Below, in pieces: positions 26,509-34,451 of a stretch of 64,000 nt of DNA. The notes below the pieces were generated by a model that worked only from the letters and a program-made list of their open reading frames with translations, did no database searches and was not told the DNA's origin. The stretch is taken from assembly GCA_046331545.1 (NCBI GenBank), contig JAXLQR010000002.1, positions 186,001 through 250,000 on the forward strand, given 5' to 3'. Every line of letters starts with the position of its first letter. The first letter of the stretch is position 1. Source of the stretch: JADJVL01 sp046331545 (GTDB lineage Bacteria > Acidobacteriota > Holophagae > Holophagales > Holophagaceae). A program made the position numbers and the translations under genes.

Positions 26509-26550
26509 CCGCGCCGGACCGCGCGCGCCGGGGGCCGGGTCGCGCAGCCC

Positions 26551-26599
26551 CGGCTCAGACGGACTCGCCCGCCACGAAGCCGGTGCTGAAGGCCGCCTG
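26551..26599. repeat. Displaced copy of the flavoprotein gene's 3' end (49 bp)
   Basis: These 49 bases are identical to 26685-26733, which hold the last 15 codons and stop of the flavoprotein gene. The copies are 134 bases apart in the same orientation. The displaced copy lies behind the gene and would be read only if transcription runs past the stop. Confidence 0.85.
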
Positions 26600-26636
26600 C
26601 AGGACGGGGCCCCCTCCGCGAGCCTTGCGAGCGGGA

Positions 26637-26659
26637 GGACGGGACTTGATGTCCCGTCC
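26637..26659. terminator. Perfect 9-bp hairpin between the two 3'-end copies
   Basis: GGACGGGAC (26637-26645) pairs with GTCCCGTCC (26651-26659) around a five-base loop. It lies 30 bases beyond the flavoprotein stop on the minus strand. No T-run follows, so it may be a terminator without a tail or a REP-like palindrome. Confidence 0.5.
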
Positions 26660-26688
26660 GATCGGGGGGTGGTCGGCGAAGCCGCGGC

Positions 26689-27915
26689 TCAGACGGACTC
26701 GCCCGCCACGAAGCCGGTGCTGAAGGCCGCCTGGAGGTTGTATCCCCCCACCGGCCCGTCCACGTCCAGCAGCTCGCCGCAGACGTAGAGGTTGTCCCAG
26801 CCCTTCACGCGCATGGTGGCGGGGTCCACCGCCGCCAGGGAAAGGCCGCCCGCGGCGACCTCGCCCCGGCTGAGGGGCACCGGCCCCGGGGCGCCCAGGG
26901 GGAAGGCCTCCACCAGGCTTCGCAGGCGGGCGCCCTCGCCCCGCGTCAGGTCCTTGAAGCGGCGGTCCGGATCCAGCGCGGTGCCTTCGAGGGCGGGTCC
27001 CGCCAGCCGGGCGGGCAGGCGCCGGGCCAGCCAGGTGTGCAGCGCGAGGTGGGGATGGTCCCGCCGCGCGGAGACCAGTTCGGCCTCCACGTCCAGCCCG
27101 GGCTCGAGGGCGTAGGCGAGCCACGCGGCGCCCTGCCGCCGGGCCGCCTCCACGGCCTGGCTGAGCTCGAGGGCCGCGGGTCCGCTCAGGCCGGACCGGG
27201 TGAACACCACGTCCCCCGCGAAGGCGCCGAGGCGCCGGCCCGCGGGCCCGTGGAGGAGCAGGAGGGCGCCGTCCCGCAGCGCCACGCCCTCCCAGTCGGG
27301 CCGGGGCTCGGCGAGGGGGATGGGCGCGAGGGCCGGGAACCAGGGCGCCACCGGCAGGCCCAGGGCCTGGAGCCATCCCGCGACCTCGCCGCGGGTGCCC
27401 GTCTCGGGATAGCTCGCGCCCCCGGTGGCGAGGACCAGGGCCTCGCAGGGCAGCGAGCCCCCGGCGAGGCGCAGCCCCGTGACACGCGGCGCGGCGCCCT
27501 CCAGCCCCAGCACCCGCGCCCCGGTGCGCAGCTCCGCGCCGCTGCGCCGCAGGAGCGCCTCGAAGGCCGCCACCACCTCCCCGGCGCTGCCGGGCCGGTC
27601 CAGGGGGAAGACCCGGCCGTTGTCCCGGGTGTAGGTCCGCACCCCTTCCCGGTGGAGGAGGGCCACCACGTCGGTGTTGGAGAAGCGGTGCAGGGCCGGG
27701 CGCAGGAAGCGGGCCTGGGGCTTGGGGAAGGCCGCCAGGAGGGAGGCCACCGGCCCGTCGTGGGTGACGTTGCACTTCCCGCCCCCGCTGATGCGCAGCT
27801 TCACGCCCACCCGGCCGTTGGCCTCCAGCAGCAGGACCCGGCGGCCGCGTGCCGCGGCGCGCCAGGCCGCCACCATGCCCGCGGCCCCCGCGCCCACCAC
27901 GATGACGGTCCCCAT
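26689..27915 (-). CDS. HI0933/YhiN-family FAD-dependent oxidoreductase
   Basis: 408 residues. The N-terminal dinucleotide-binding motif GAGAAGMVAAWRAAARG and the family hallmark LRISGGGKCNVTHDG are clear. The second FAD motif, LYVCGELLDVDGPVGGYNLQ, lies near the C-terminus. HI0933-like proteins are flavoproteins of uncertain function, annotated as aminoacetone oxidase or NAD(P)/FAD oxidoreductase. The length is normal for the family and the frame is intact, so the duplicated 3' end downstream does not truncate it. It is divergent from the purE region. Confidence 0.9.
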   Translation of the reverse strand: MGTVIVVGAGAAGMVAAWRAAARGRRVLLLEANGRVGVKLRISGGGKCNVTHDGPVASLLAAFPKPQARFLRPALHRFSNTDVVALLHREGVRTYTRDNGRVFPLDRPGSAGEVVAAFEALLRRSGAELRTGARVLGLEGAAPRVTGLRLAGGSLPCEALVLATGGASYPETGTRGEVAGWLQALGLPVAPWFPALAPIPLAEPRPDWEGVALRDGALLLLHGPAGRRLGAFAGDVVFTRSGLSGPAALELSQAVEAARRQGAAWLAYALEPGLDVEAELVSARRDHPHLALHTWLARRLPARLAGPALEGTALDPDRRFKDLTRGEGARLRSLVEAFPLGAPGPVPLSRGEVAAGGLSLAAVDPATMRVKGWDNLYVCGELLDVDGPVGGYNLQAAFSTGFVAGESV

Positions 27916-27946
27916 CCCTCCATCATGGGGGAAGCCGCCGCGCCGC

Positions 27947-27952
27947 TACACT
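27947..27952 (+). promoter_or_regulatory. Candidate -10 element for the purE leader
   Basis: TACACT lies 22 bases before the first of three tandem start codons and would give a short leader carrying GGAG. No -35 match is evident. Position between divergent genes makes a promoter here necessary. Confidence 0.35.
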
Positions 27953-27973
27953 GGAGGCCCCACCGGAGCCCGC

Positions 27974-28087
27974 ATGTCCCCGTCCCCCCTCGTCGGCATC
28001 AACATCCCGGCCTCCGCTTCGCGGATGCGCGAGGCCGCGGGCACCGGCTCCCGTTCCGCGAGGATGATGGAGGTTCTCCATGGCTGA
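27974..28087 (+). CDS. 37-codon leader ORF 1 ahead of purE
   Basis: ATG 27974 has GGAG six bases upstream. The 37-residue product starts MSPSPLVGINIP and continues ASASRMREAAGT. It resembles ORF 2 and, more weakly, the PurE N-terminus (RVGLIMGSDSDW). Its stop overlaps the start region of ORF 2. It may be a decayed purE start, a leader peptide or a by-product of duplication. Translation is plausible but unproven. Confidence 0.4.
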   Translation: MSPSPLVGINIPASASRMREAAGTGSRSARMMEVLHG

Positions 28088-28193
28088 GCGCCCGCGGGTC
28101 GGCCTCATCATCTCGGCATCCGCTTCGCGGATGCGCGAGGCCGCGGGCACCGGCTCCCGCTCCACGAGGATGATGGAGGTCTTCCATGGCTGA
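28015..28193 (+). repeat. 106-bp tandem direct repeat at the purE start
   Basis: The sequence from 28015 recurs from 28121, an offset of 106 bases, with only a few differences. Each unit carries a hairpin-forming stretch (GCATCCGC, TTC, GCGGATGC in the second unit; one mismatch in the first), a GGAGG ribosome site and an ATG followed by the first ~10 PurE codons. The second unit's ATG (28186) is the purE start. Confidence 0.85.
28080..28193 (+). CDS. 37-codon leader ORF 2 ahead of purE
   Basis: ATG 28080 has GGAGG six bases upstream. The product begins MAERPRVGLII, almost the same as PurE's MADRPRVGLIM, then diverges into ASASRMREAAGT like ORF 1. Its TGA (28191-28193) lies just inside purE in another frame, so a ribosome ending here could restart at the purE ATG. 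It is clearly derived from the purE start. Confidence 0.45.
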   Translation: MAERPRVGLIISASASRMREAAGTGSRSTRMMEVFHG

Positions 28194-28677
28194 TCGCCCG
28201 CGGGTCGGCCTCATCATGGGCAGCGACTCGGACTGGGAGACGATGCAGCACGCGGCGCGGACCCTCGAAGCGCTGGGGGTGCCCTTCGAGGCCGAGATCG
28301 TCAGCGCCCACCGCACGCCGGACCGCCTCTTCCGCTACGCCGGCGAAGCCGCCTCCCGCGGCCTCAAGGTGCTCATCGCCGGCGCCGGCGGCGCGGCCCA
28401 CCTCCCCGGGATGGCGGCGGCCAAGACCCACCTCCCGGTGCTCGGCGTCCCCGTGCAGAGCAGGACCCTCAACGGCCTCGACTCCCTGCTCTCCATCGTG
28501 CAGATGCCCGGCGGCGTGCCCGTGGGCACCCTCGCCATCGGCCCCGCGGGCGCCACCAACGCCGCGCTCCTCGCCGCGGCCATCCTGGCGCTGGCCGACC
28601 CGGAGCTGGAGGCGCGGCTCAAGGCCTGGCGGGAGGCCCAGACCGAGCGGGTGCTGAACCTCCGCCTGGAGCCCTGA
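28186..28677 (+). CDS. purE: N5-carboxyaminoimidazole ribonucleotide mutase
   Basis: 163 residues, normal for class I PurE. It converts N5-CAIR to CAIR in purine synthesis. The signatures are GLIMGSDSDWETMQHA, the active-site region SAHRTPDRLFRYA and IAGAGGAAHLPGMAAAKT. The usual partner purK is not next to it in this window. The start ATG lies in the second unit of a 106-base tandem repeat and is preceded by GGAGG. The gene runs alone on the plus strand, convergent with the response regulator. Confidence 0.96.
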   Translation: MADRPRVGLIMGSDSDWETMQHAARTLEALGVPFEAEIVSAHRTPDRLFRYAGEAASRGLKVLIAGAGGAAHLPGMAAAKTHLPVLGVPVQSRTLNGLDSLLSIVQMPGGVPVGTLAIGPAGATNAALLAAAILALADPELEARLKAWREAQTERVLNLRLEP

Positions 28678-28693
28678 GGCCCGTCCGGCCGGC

Positions 28694-30025
28694 TCAGGAG
28701 ACCTTGGCCCCGGCTCCGGCCTCCGCCTTCTTGAGCAGGGTGGAGAGCTTGCGCAGCAGGCTCGCCACGCCCTCCTCCCCGGGCACCAGGCTCTCCAGCA
28801 CGCCATGGAACCCCGCGGCGGCGAGGTGGGCCATACGCGCCTCCAGGGCCAGGGCGTCGTGGAAGGGCAGGACCATCACGAAGGTGTGCTCCGCCACGCG
28901 GCAGAGCGCCTCCCCGGGCCGCAGCTCCGCCTTCAGGACCTCCGCCGTGCGCAGCAGGCTCTTGCGCTCCGCCTCCCAGCCGCCGGAAGGGACGTGGAAG
29001 CGGGCCGCGACGAGGCCCAGCTTCAGCTCCTGGGGGCCCTGGGTGGCGCCCAGGAGGCCGAGGTGCGCCTCCAGGAAGGACAGGGTGTAGGCCCCCGTGA
29101 AGGGGTCGTGGAGCATGTGGCGCCCGGCGGGGGAGCGCGCGGCGTCCAGGCCCCGGGCCAGGCCGCCCTGCCGCAGCAGGACCTCCACCCGCACCCGCAG
29201 CTCCTCGGGCTGGAAGGGCTTGGTGAGGTAGTCCGTGGGGCCCACGTCCACGTGGGTGATCTCCTCCCGCAGGGTCTTGCGGGAGCAGACCAGCAGCACC
29301 GGGAGGTCCGAGGTGCGGATGAAGTTCCGGAGGTGGCTGGCGAAGACGTGGCCCTGGCCGTCGGGCTGCTCCTGGCCGAGGATCAGCAGGTCCGGCACGC
29401 CGGTGGACAGCAGGGGGAGGGCCTCCGCGATGCTGCCCACGCCCACCGTCTCGTGGCCCGTGAGGCGCATCTCGTCCACCATGTGCTCCCGGAGCGCGTC
29501 CTGGGGCTCCGCCACCAGGATGCGGGCGCGGCGGCCCTCCTCCCAGGCGAGGTGCAGGGCCTGGGCCTGCTGCCGCTCCTCCATGAGGCTGCGGATGAGG
29601 AGGTGGCTGCGGATGCGGGCCCGCAGCTCCACGAAGTGGGGCGGCTTCGCGATGAAGTCGTCCGCGCCGCTGGCGAAGCTCCGGTCCTTGGCGTCGCGGC
29701 CCAGGCTGGTGAGGTGGAGGATCGGGATGTGCTGGGTCTCGAGGTCCTGCTTGAGGATGCGGCACACCTCGAAGCCGTCCATCCCCGGCATCACGATGTC
29801 CAGGAGGATGAGGTCGGGCTTCTCCCGCCGGACCACCTCCAGGGCCTCCGGCCCCCCGGAGGCCATGAGGAGGCGGCAGCCCAGGGGCGCGAGCTGCAGC
29901 TCGAGGGTCCGCCGCATGATCCGGTCGTCGTCCACCACGAGCACGCTTCGCAGCGGGATCTGGTCGGAGCGGAGGGGTCGGGTCGGGGCGTCTTCCATGG
30001 GGACCGGGCGAGGGAGCTCCATCAT
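28694..30025 (-). CDS. Two-receiver response regulator with degenerate GGDEF domain
   Basis: 443 residues from ATG 30025 (GAGGGG just upstream; ATG 30022 is also possible). Layout is PleD-like. Receiver 1 (about 25-145) has the phospho-acceptor in LILLDIVMPGMDG and Lys in FIAKPP. Receiver 2 (about 165-285) has LGQEQPDG where the Asp should be, so it is probably not phosphorylated, though YLTKPF is kept. The last ~150 residues resemble a GGDEF domain (DPFTGAYTLSFLEAHL) but AEHTF replaces the catalytic GGDEF signature, so no cyclase activity is expected. It follows two Ser/Thr kinase genes in the same direction and may take its input from them or from an unlinked kinase. Confidence 0.86.
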   Translation of the reverse strand: MMELPRPVPMEDAPTRPLRSDQIPLRSVLVVDDDRIMRRTLELQLAPLGCRLLMASGGPEALEVVRREKPDLILLDIVMPGMDGFEVCRILKQDLETQHIPILHLTSLGRDAKDRSFASGADDFIAKPPHFVELRARIRSHLLIRSLMEERQQAQALHLAWEEGRRARILVAEPQDALREHMVDEMRLTGHETVGVGSIAEALPLLSTGVPDLLILGQEQPDGQGHVFASHLRNFIRTSDLPVLLVCSRKTLREEITHVDVGPTDYLTKPFQPEELRVRVEVLLRQGGLARGLDAARSPAGRHMLHDPFTGAYTLSFLEAHLGLLGATQGPQELKLGLVAARFHVPSGGWEAERKSLLRTAEVLKAELRPGEALCRVAEHTFVMVLPFHDALALEARMAHLAAAGFHGVLESLVPGEEGVASLLRKLSTLLKKAEAGAGAKVS

Positions 30026-30121
30026 GGCCCCTCGAGGCGGAAATTCAAGGCACGCCCAGGATTCCGGAGCCCGGGCCCCCGGCATCCGCGCGGTCGGCGA
30101 TCGGGCCCCTGGCCCCCGGGC

Positions 30122-31660
30122 TCACAGGGGCCTCAGCCGCACGGGCTTCGGCAGGGGCTTCGCGGGATCCAGCCTGAAGGTCTCGGGATGGTAGCCGGGC
30201 ATGCGCACCACCAGGACGTGGTTGCCCGGGGCGGCGATGCGGAGCCCTTCGAGGGGGCTCGTCCCCAGGGGCTGGCCGTCCAGGGTGAGCTCCGCGCCGG
30301 GGGGCTCGGTCTCCACGTCCACGCGGTAGGGCGCGAGCTGGAGCGCCACGCTCACGAACTCCTCGCTGGGCTTCAGGCGGCGTTCGTAGGTCAGGTAGTG
30401 CTTCTTGGCGATCTTCAGGTGGCCGCCCCGGTCCTCCACCCGCAGGTTGTCCAGGGGCGTCTTCCCGAGGAGGCCGTCGTTCAGGTACACCGTGGCGCCG
30501 TCGGGCTGGGTGTGCACCGTGAGGTCCCGCCACTCCACCGGCGTGCGGAAGGCGAACCAGGCTCCCGCCGCCAGGGCCGCCGCCGCCACGCCGGCCAGGC
30601 CCACCCGGCGCAGGCTGGGGCGGGCGGCGCGGAGCAGCGCCCCGGCGCCCGTCCGGGGCAGGACCGAATCCGCCTGGACGCTGGCGGACTGGGCGAAGGG
30701 GCCCGGGATCTCCTTCGGGGCCAGGCCGTGGGCCTCGTACAGGGCGCTGACGAAGGCCTGGAAGTCCGGGAAGCGGTCCTCGGGCCGCTTGGCCAGGGCC
30801 CGGCCGAAGACCGCCTGCACCGCCTCGTCCGCCTCCATCAGCCACTCCACCGGCCCGTAGGCGATGGCCTCCAGGGTGGCCGTGAGGGTCGAGGCGGCGA
30901 AGGGCATGTGCCCCATCAGCACCTGGAAGGCGGTCACGGCGAGGGCCCAGAGGTCCGTGGCGGGCGAGTAGGTCGCCTTGTTCGTCAGGAGCTCGGGGGC
31001 GGTGTAGGCGGGCGTGCCGATGAGGGTCCCCATCTGGGTGATGGTCATGGAGACGCTGCCCTCCGCGGGCTCGGGGGTGACCGGCTCGAAGGGGCCCGAG
31101 CCCGTCGGCACGGGCGTGCTGGTCTCGTCCCCCGGCTCCCGGACGAGCTGCCCCGAGGCCTCCACGTCCCGGCCCGGCCCCTCCACCCTGGCCACGCCCC
31201 AGTCGATGAGCTTGGCCTGGCCGTCGCTGTTGATGAGGATGTTGCCGGGCTTGACGTCCCGGTGGATGATCCCGGCCCGGTGGGCGCTGTCCAGGGCTCC
31301 GGCCACCTGCCGGATCCAGTCCAGGCGCTCCGCCACAGCGGTCTCGTTGCGGGCCAGGTGCTGGAGCATGTCGTGGCCGTTGACGTACTCCATCACCATG
31401 TAGGGCCCGTGGTCCGGGTCCAGGCCCACGTCGTAGATGCCCACGATGTTGGGGTGGCGGATCCGGGCGCCGAGGGCGGCCTCCCGGCGGAACCGCATCA
31501 GGATCACCTCGTTCTCCCGCATGCTGTCCCGCTTGATGAGCTTCACCGCCACGCGGATGCCGAGGAAGGGGTCCTCGGCCAGGTACACGCGGCCCATGGC
31601 TCCCTGCCCCAGGGTGCCCACCATGCGGTAGCGCCCGATCTGGCTGGTGTGGGTGGCCAT
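30122..31660 (-). CDS. Membrane Ser/Thr protein kinase with PEGA domains (second of pair)
   Basis: 512 residues from ATG 31660, which overlaps the previous kinase's stop as ATGA. The kinase domain (about 1-275) has the glycine loop GTLGQGAMGRVYLAED, VAVKLI, the catalytic loop HRDVKPGN and DWG in place of the usual DFG. A single membrane segment near residues 350-375 is followed by two PEGA-like extracellular units (PDGATVYLNDG and PPGAELTLDG). The kinase domain is therefore cytoplasmic and the PEGA part outside or periplasmic. All key catalytic residues are present. It is co-transcribed with the kinase upstream. Confidence 0.93.
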   Translation of the reverse strand: MATHTSQIGRYRMVGTLGQGAMGRVYLAEDPFLGIRVAVKLIKRDSMRENEVILMRFRREAALGARIRHPNIVGIYDVGLDPDHGPYMVMEYVNGHDMLQHLARNETAVAERLDWIRQVAGALDSAHRAGIIHRDVKPGNILINSDGQAKLIDWGVARVEGPGRDVEASGQLVREPGDETSTPVPTGSGPFEPVTPEPAEGSVSMTITQMGTLIGTPAYTAPELLTNKATYSPATDLWALAVTAFQVLMGHMPFAASTLTATLEAIAYGPVEWLMEADEAVQAVFGRALAKRPEDRFPDFQAFVSALYEAHGLAPKEIPGPFAQSASVQADSVLPRTGAGALLRAARPSLRRVGLAGVAAAALAAGAWFAFRTPVEWRDLTVHTQPDGATVYLNDGLLGKTPLDNLRVEDRGGHLKIAKKHYLTYERRLKPSEEFVSVALQLAPYRVDVETEPPGAELTLDGQPLGTSPLEGLRIAAPGNHVLVVRMPGYHPETFRLDPAKPLPKPVRLRPL

Positions 31661-33219
31661 CAGGTCTCCTTCTTCCCCGACTTCCCGAAGAGGTTCCGGA
31701 AGAACCTCTTCACCTTGCCATCCTCCGCCCTCCCGGCGGGCGCCCCCTCCGGACCGGCAGCCTTCGGCGCGGCCGCTTTCGGGTTCAGGGAGGACGGGGC
31801 CTTCTGCAGGGGCACGGGATCCGGGAGCGGCTTCCCCCGCTCGAGGATCGCGCTCCAGGGGAGGTAGCCCGGGCGGGTGAGGTGGAGGGTGTGGGTGCCC
31901 TCCGCCGGCACCTCCAGCTTCGGAAGGGGGGTGTTGCCCGCGAAGGCGCCGTCGAGGGTGGCGGTGGCCCCGGGGGGCTCCGTGTTCACCGCGAGGCTCC
32001 AGGGGCCGAGGGTGAGGTTGAAGCGGACGGCCTGCTCCCCGGGCTGGAGCTTGTGGACGAAGCGGTTGTACCCCGCCAGCTCGGCGGTGAGGATGCCCTC
32101 CTTCCCGTCCACCGCCAGACCCTTCAGGGGCGTCACGCCCACCCGCTCCCGGTCCAGCAGGATGGTGGCCCCGGGCGGCTCGGAGTAGACGTCCACCCGG
32201 CGGGCGGGAGGCTTGGCGGGCCAGAGGGCCCAGGCCGCCCGGGCCCCGGCGCCGAGCCCGGCGGCGGCGAGGCCGGAGACGAGGCCGCGCCGCCGCCGCA
32301 GGGCCACCGTCTTGAGCTCGGACGTGGTGGGGCCCAGCGGCGTGCGCGGCGCTCCGGCGGGCGGGGCGTCCAGGTGCAACCTCAGGCCCTGGCGCGTGGC
32401 CTCGGGGATCGGCAGGGCGCGCACGAGGTCGTCCAGGAAGGCCCGCAGGTCCGGATGGCGCGCGGCGGGCTCCTTCGAGAGGGCCCGGGCGAAGACCGCG
32501 CGGAGGGCGGGGTCCAGGTCCTCGGGGAACCAGGGCTCGCTGTGGACGATGCGGTAGAGCACGGCCCCCACGCTGTCCGCCTCGAAGGGGTTCCGCCCCG
32601 TGAGCATCTCGCACGCGATGAGGGCCAGGGACCAGCGGTCCGTGGCCTCGCTGGGCTCGCCGCCGGTGAGGAGCTCCGGCGCGGCGTAGCCCGGCGTGCC
32701 CATGAAGGCGGCGGTGGTGGTGATCCTCAGGCCCTCGCCCCGGGCGATGCCGAAGTCCATGAGCTTGAGCCGCCCGTCCGAGCCCACGAGGAAGTTCTCG
32801 GGCTTCACGTCCCGGTGGACGATCCCCGCGCGATGCACCGTCTCCAGGGCGTCCATGGCCTGGAGGAGGAGCCCCAGGGCCCGCGGGTAGGCCTCCGGCT
32901 GGGTGAAGGCCCGGGTGCGGATCAGCTCGGCGAGGCTGTCGCCGTCCACGAACTCCATGGCCAGGAAGGGGCCGAAGCCCGGCTCCTCCCCCACGTCGAA
33001 GATGGTGACGAGGTTCGGGTGGCTCAGCCGGGCGCTGATCTCGGCCTCCCGGCGGAAGCGCGCCAGCACTTCCGAGCGCTCCACGCCGGTGCGGACCACC
33101 TTGATGGCCAGGGAGCGCTTCAGGAGCGGATCGTCCGCGAGGTAGACCACGCCCATGCCCCCCTCGCCGAGGGTGCCGAGGATGCGGTAGCGGCCGATGG
33201 TGGCGGGATCCAGGGACAT
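31660..33219 (-). CDS. Membrane Ser/Thr protein kinase with PEGA domains (first of pair)
   Basis: 519 residues. The kinase domain (about 1-275) has GTLGEGGMGVVYLADD, LAIKVV, HRDVKPEN and MDFGIAR, so it is expected to be active. One membrane segment (about 310-330) leads to two PEGA-like units (PPGATILLDRERVG and PPGATATLDGAFAG). The C-terminus is a basic, Lys-rich tail after a Pro/Ala linker. It lies first in a minus-strand unit with the second kinase and, 96 bases further on, the two-receiver regulator. It is divergent from the HD-GYP gene across a 90-base gap. Confidence 0.93.
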   Translation of the reverse strand: MSLDPATIGRYRILGTLGEGGMGVVYLADDPLLKRSLAIKVVRTGVERSEVLARFRREAEISARLSHPNLVTIFDVGEEPGFGPFLAMEFVDGDSLAELIRTRAFTQPEAYPRALGLLLQAMDALETVHRAGIVHRDVKPENFLVGSDGRLKLMDFGIARGEGLRITTTAAFMGTPGYAAPELLTGGEPSEATDRWSLALIACEMLTGRNPFEADSVGAVLYRIVHSEPWFPEDLDPALRAVFARALSKEPAARHPDLRAFLDDLVRALPIPEATRQGLRLHLDAPPAGAPRTPLGPTTSELKTVALRRRRGLVSGLAAAGLGAGARAAWALWPAKPPARRVDVYSEPPGATILLDRERVGVTPLKGLAVDGKEGILTAELAGYNRFVHKLQPGEQAVRFNLTLGPWSLAVNTEPPGATATLDGAFAGNTPLPKLEVPAEGTHTLHLTRPGYLPWSAILERGKPLPDPVPLQKAPSSLNPKAAAPKAAGPEGAPAGRAEDGKVKRFFRNLFGKSGKKET

Positions 33220-33281
33220 GGGTGTGACCGCATTCTGCCAGTTCCGGAGGGGCCCCGGTGTTCAGGCCCGCCGGGAGCGGC

Positions 33282-33287
33282 TACGCT
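33282..33287 (+). promoter_or_regulatory. Candidate -10 element for the HD-GYP gene
   Basis: TACGCT lies 22 bases before the ATG, giving a leader of about 16 bases. The same spacing of a TAnnnT element to the start recurs at several genes in this window. No clear -35. Confidence 0.3.
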
Positions 33288-33309
33288 TGCCTTCCCCCTT
33301 CCCGCTCCC

Positions 33310-34413
33310 ATGCCCCTCCACGGCGCCGACCATCCCTCCAAGACTCCGCTGCTGGTGGTGGACGACGAGCCCCTACTCCGGAACGTCGTCTGCACCCTGC
33401 TGGGGCGCGAGGGGTACGCCTGCGGCCAGGCGGGCAGCGTGAAGGAGGCCCTGGCGCTGCTGGAGAAGGAGCCCTACCGCCTGGTGCTCTGCGACCTGGA
33501 GATGCCCGGGGAGCGCGGCATCGACCTGGTGAAGGCCCTGCAGCCCCGCATGCCCGAGGTCGCCGTCGTGATGGTGAGCGGGCGCAACGACATGTCCGTC
33601 ATCACCGACTGCCTCGAGCAGGGCGCCTACGGCTACATCTTCAAGCCCTTCCAGGTGCGCGAGATCCTCGTGCAGATCCGCGGGGCCCTGCGCCGGCAGC
33701 GCCTGGAGAAGGACGCGAAGAACCGCGAGGGCGAGCTGTTCCGCATGGTGCTGGAGCAGACCCAGGTCATCCGCGAGAGCCGGGAGGAGGTGGCCCTGCG
33801 GCTCCTCTCCGCGGCCGGCTTCCGGGACCAGGAGACCGGCATGCACGTGCGGCGCATCGGGCTCTACGCCGCGGAACTGGCCCAGCTCCTGGGCAAGCCC
33901 GGGGAGTGGATCGAGGACATCCGCCTCGCCGCGCCCATGCACGACATCGGCAAGATCGGCGTGCCCGACGCCGTGCTCCAGAAGCGCGGGCCCCTGGACG
34001 ACGAGGAGTGGGCCGTCATGCGGCGCCATCCCCTCATCGGCGCCGCCATGCTCAAGGGCTCCAAGGTGCCGTTCATGGCCATGGCCGCGCGCATCGCCGC
34101 CTGCCACCACGAGAAGTGGGACGGCAGCGGCTATCCGAGGGGCACCGCCGGCGAGAGGATCCCGCTCGAGGCCCGCATCACCACCATCGTGGACGTCTTC
34201 GACGCCCTCTCCAACGCCCGCCACTACAAGCGGGCCTGGAGCGACGAGGAGGTGAGGGCCGAACTGCTCGCGTGCAAGGGGAGGCACTTCGATCCCGGCC
34301 TCGTGGACGTCTTCCTCGGGGCCTGGGACACCTTCGCCCGTATCCTGCGGGAGAACCCCGACCGGGAGGAGACCCTGGACCTGGACGATGGGTTCATCGC
34401 CGAAGGGGCCTGA
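33310..34413 (+). CDS. Response regulator with HD-GYP output domain
   Basis: 367 residues: a receiver domain (about 10-130; phospho-acceptor in LVLCDLEMPGERG, Lys in YIFKPFQ), a short coiled linker and an HD-GYP domain (about 165-345). The metal and catalytic motifs APMHDIGKIGVPD and HHEKWDGSGYPRG are intact. HD-GYP domains usually hydrolyse cyclic di-GMP. Activity here is likely because the HD and GYP residues are all kept. The ATG at 33310 was chosen because the receiver begins ten residues later. It faces away from the kinase pair, whose linked regulator carries a dead GGDEF domain. Confidence 0.92.
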   Translation: MPLHGADHPSKTPLLVVDDEPLLRNVVCTLLGREGYACGQAGSVKEALALLEKEPYRLVLCDLEMPGERGIDLVKALQPRMPEVAVVMVSGRNDMSVITDCLEQGAYGYIFKPFQVREILVQIRGALRRQRLEKDAKNREGELFRMVLEQTQVIRESREEVALRLLSAAGFRDQETGMHVRRIGLYAAELAQLLGKPGEWIEDIRLAAPMHDIGKIGVPDAVLQKRGPLDDEEWAVMRRHPLIGAAMLKGSKVPFMAMAARIAACHHEKWDGSGYPRGTAGERIPLEARITTIVDVFDALSNARHYKRAWSDEEVRAELLACKGRHFDPGLVDVFLGAWDTFARILRENPDREETLDLDDGFIAEGA

Positions 34414-34439
34414 GGCCGGGCCGCGCCGCGTCCGGCCGC

Positions 34440-34445
34440 TAAGCT
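34440..34445 (+). promoter_or_regulatory. Candidate -10 element for lipB-nudix, possibly leaderless
   Basis: TAAGCT ends six bases before the ATG at 34452, so a transcript would start at or next to the start codon. No ribosome site is visible between them, which fits a leaderless message. Confidence 0.35.
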
Positions 34446-34451
34446 ATTCCC

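Noticed and set aside
26555..26690. Frameshift or longer C-terminus of the HI0933-type protein
   Set aside because: The main frame ends normally at 26689 with full family length; the second copy of the ending is a downstream duplication, not a displaced exon or frameshift.
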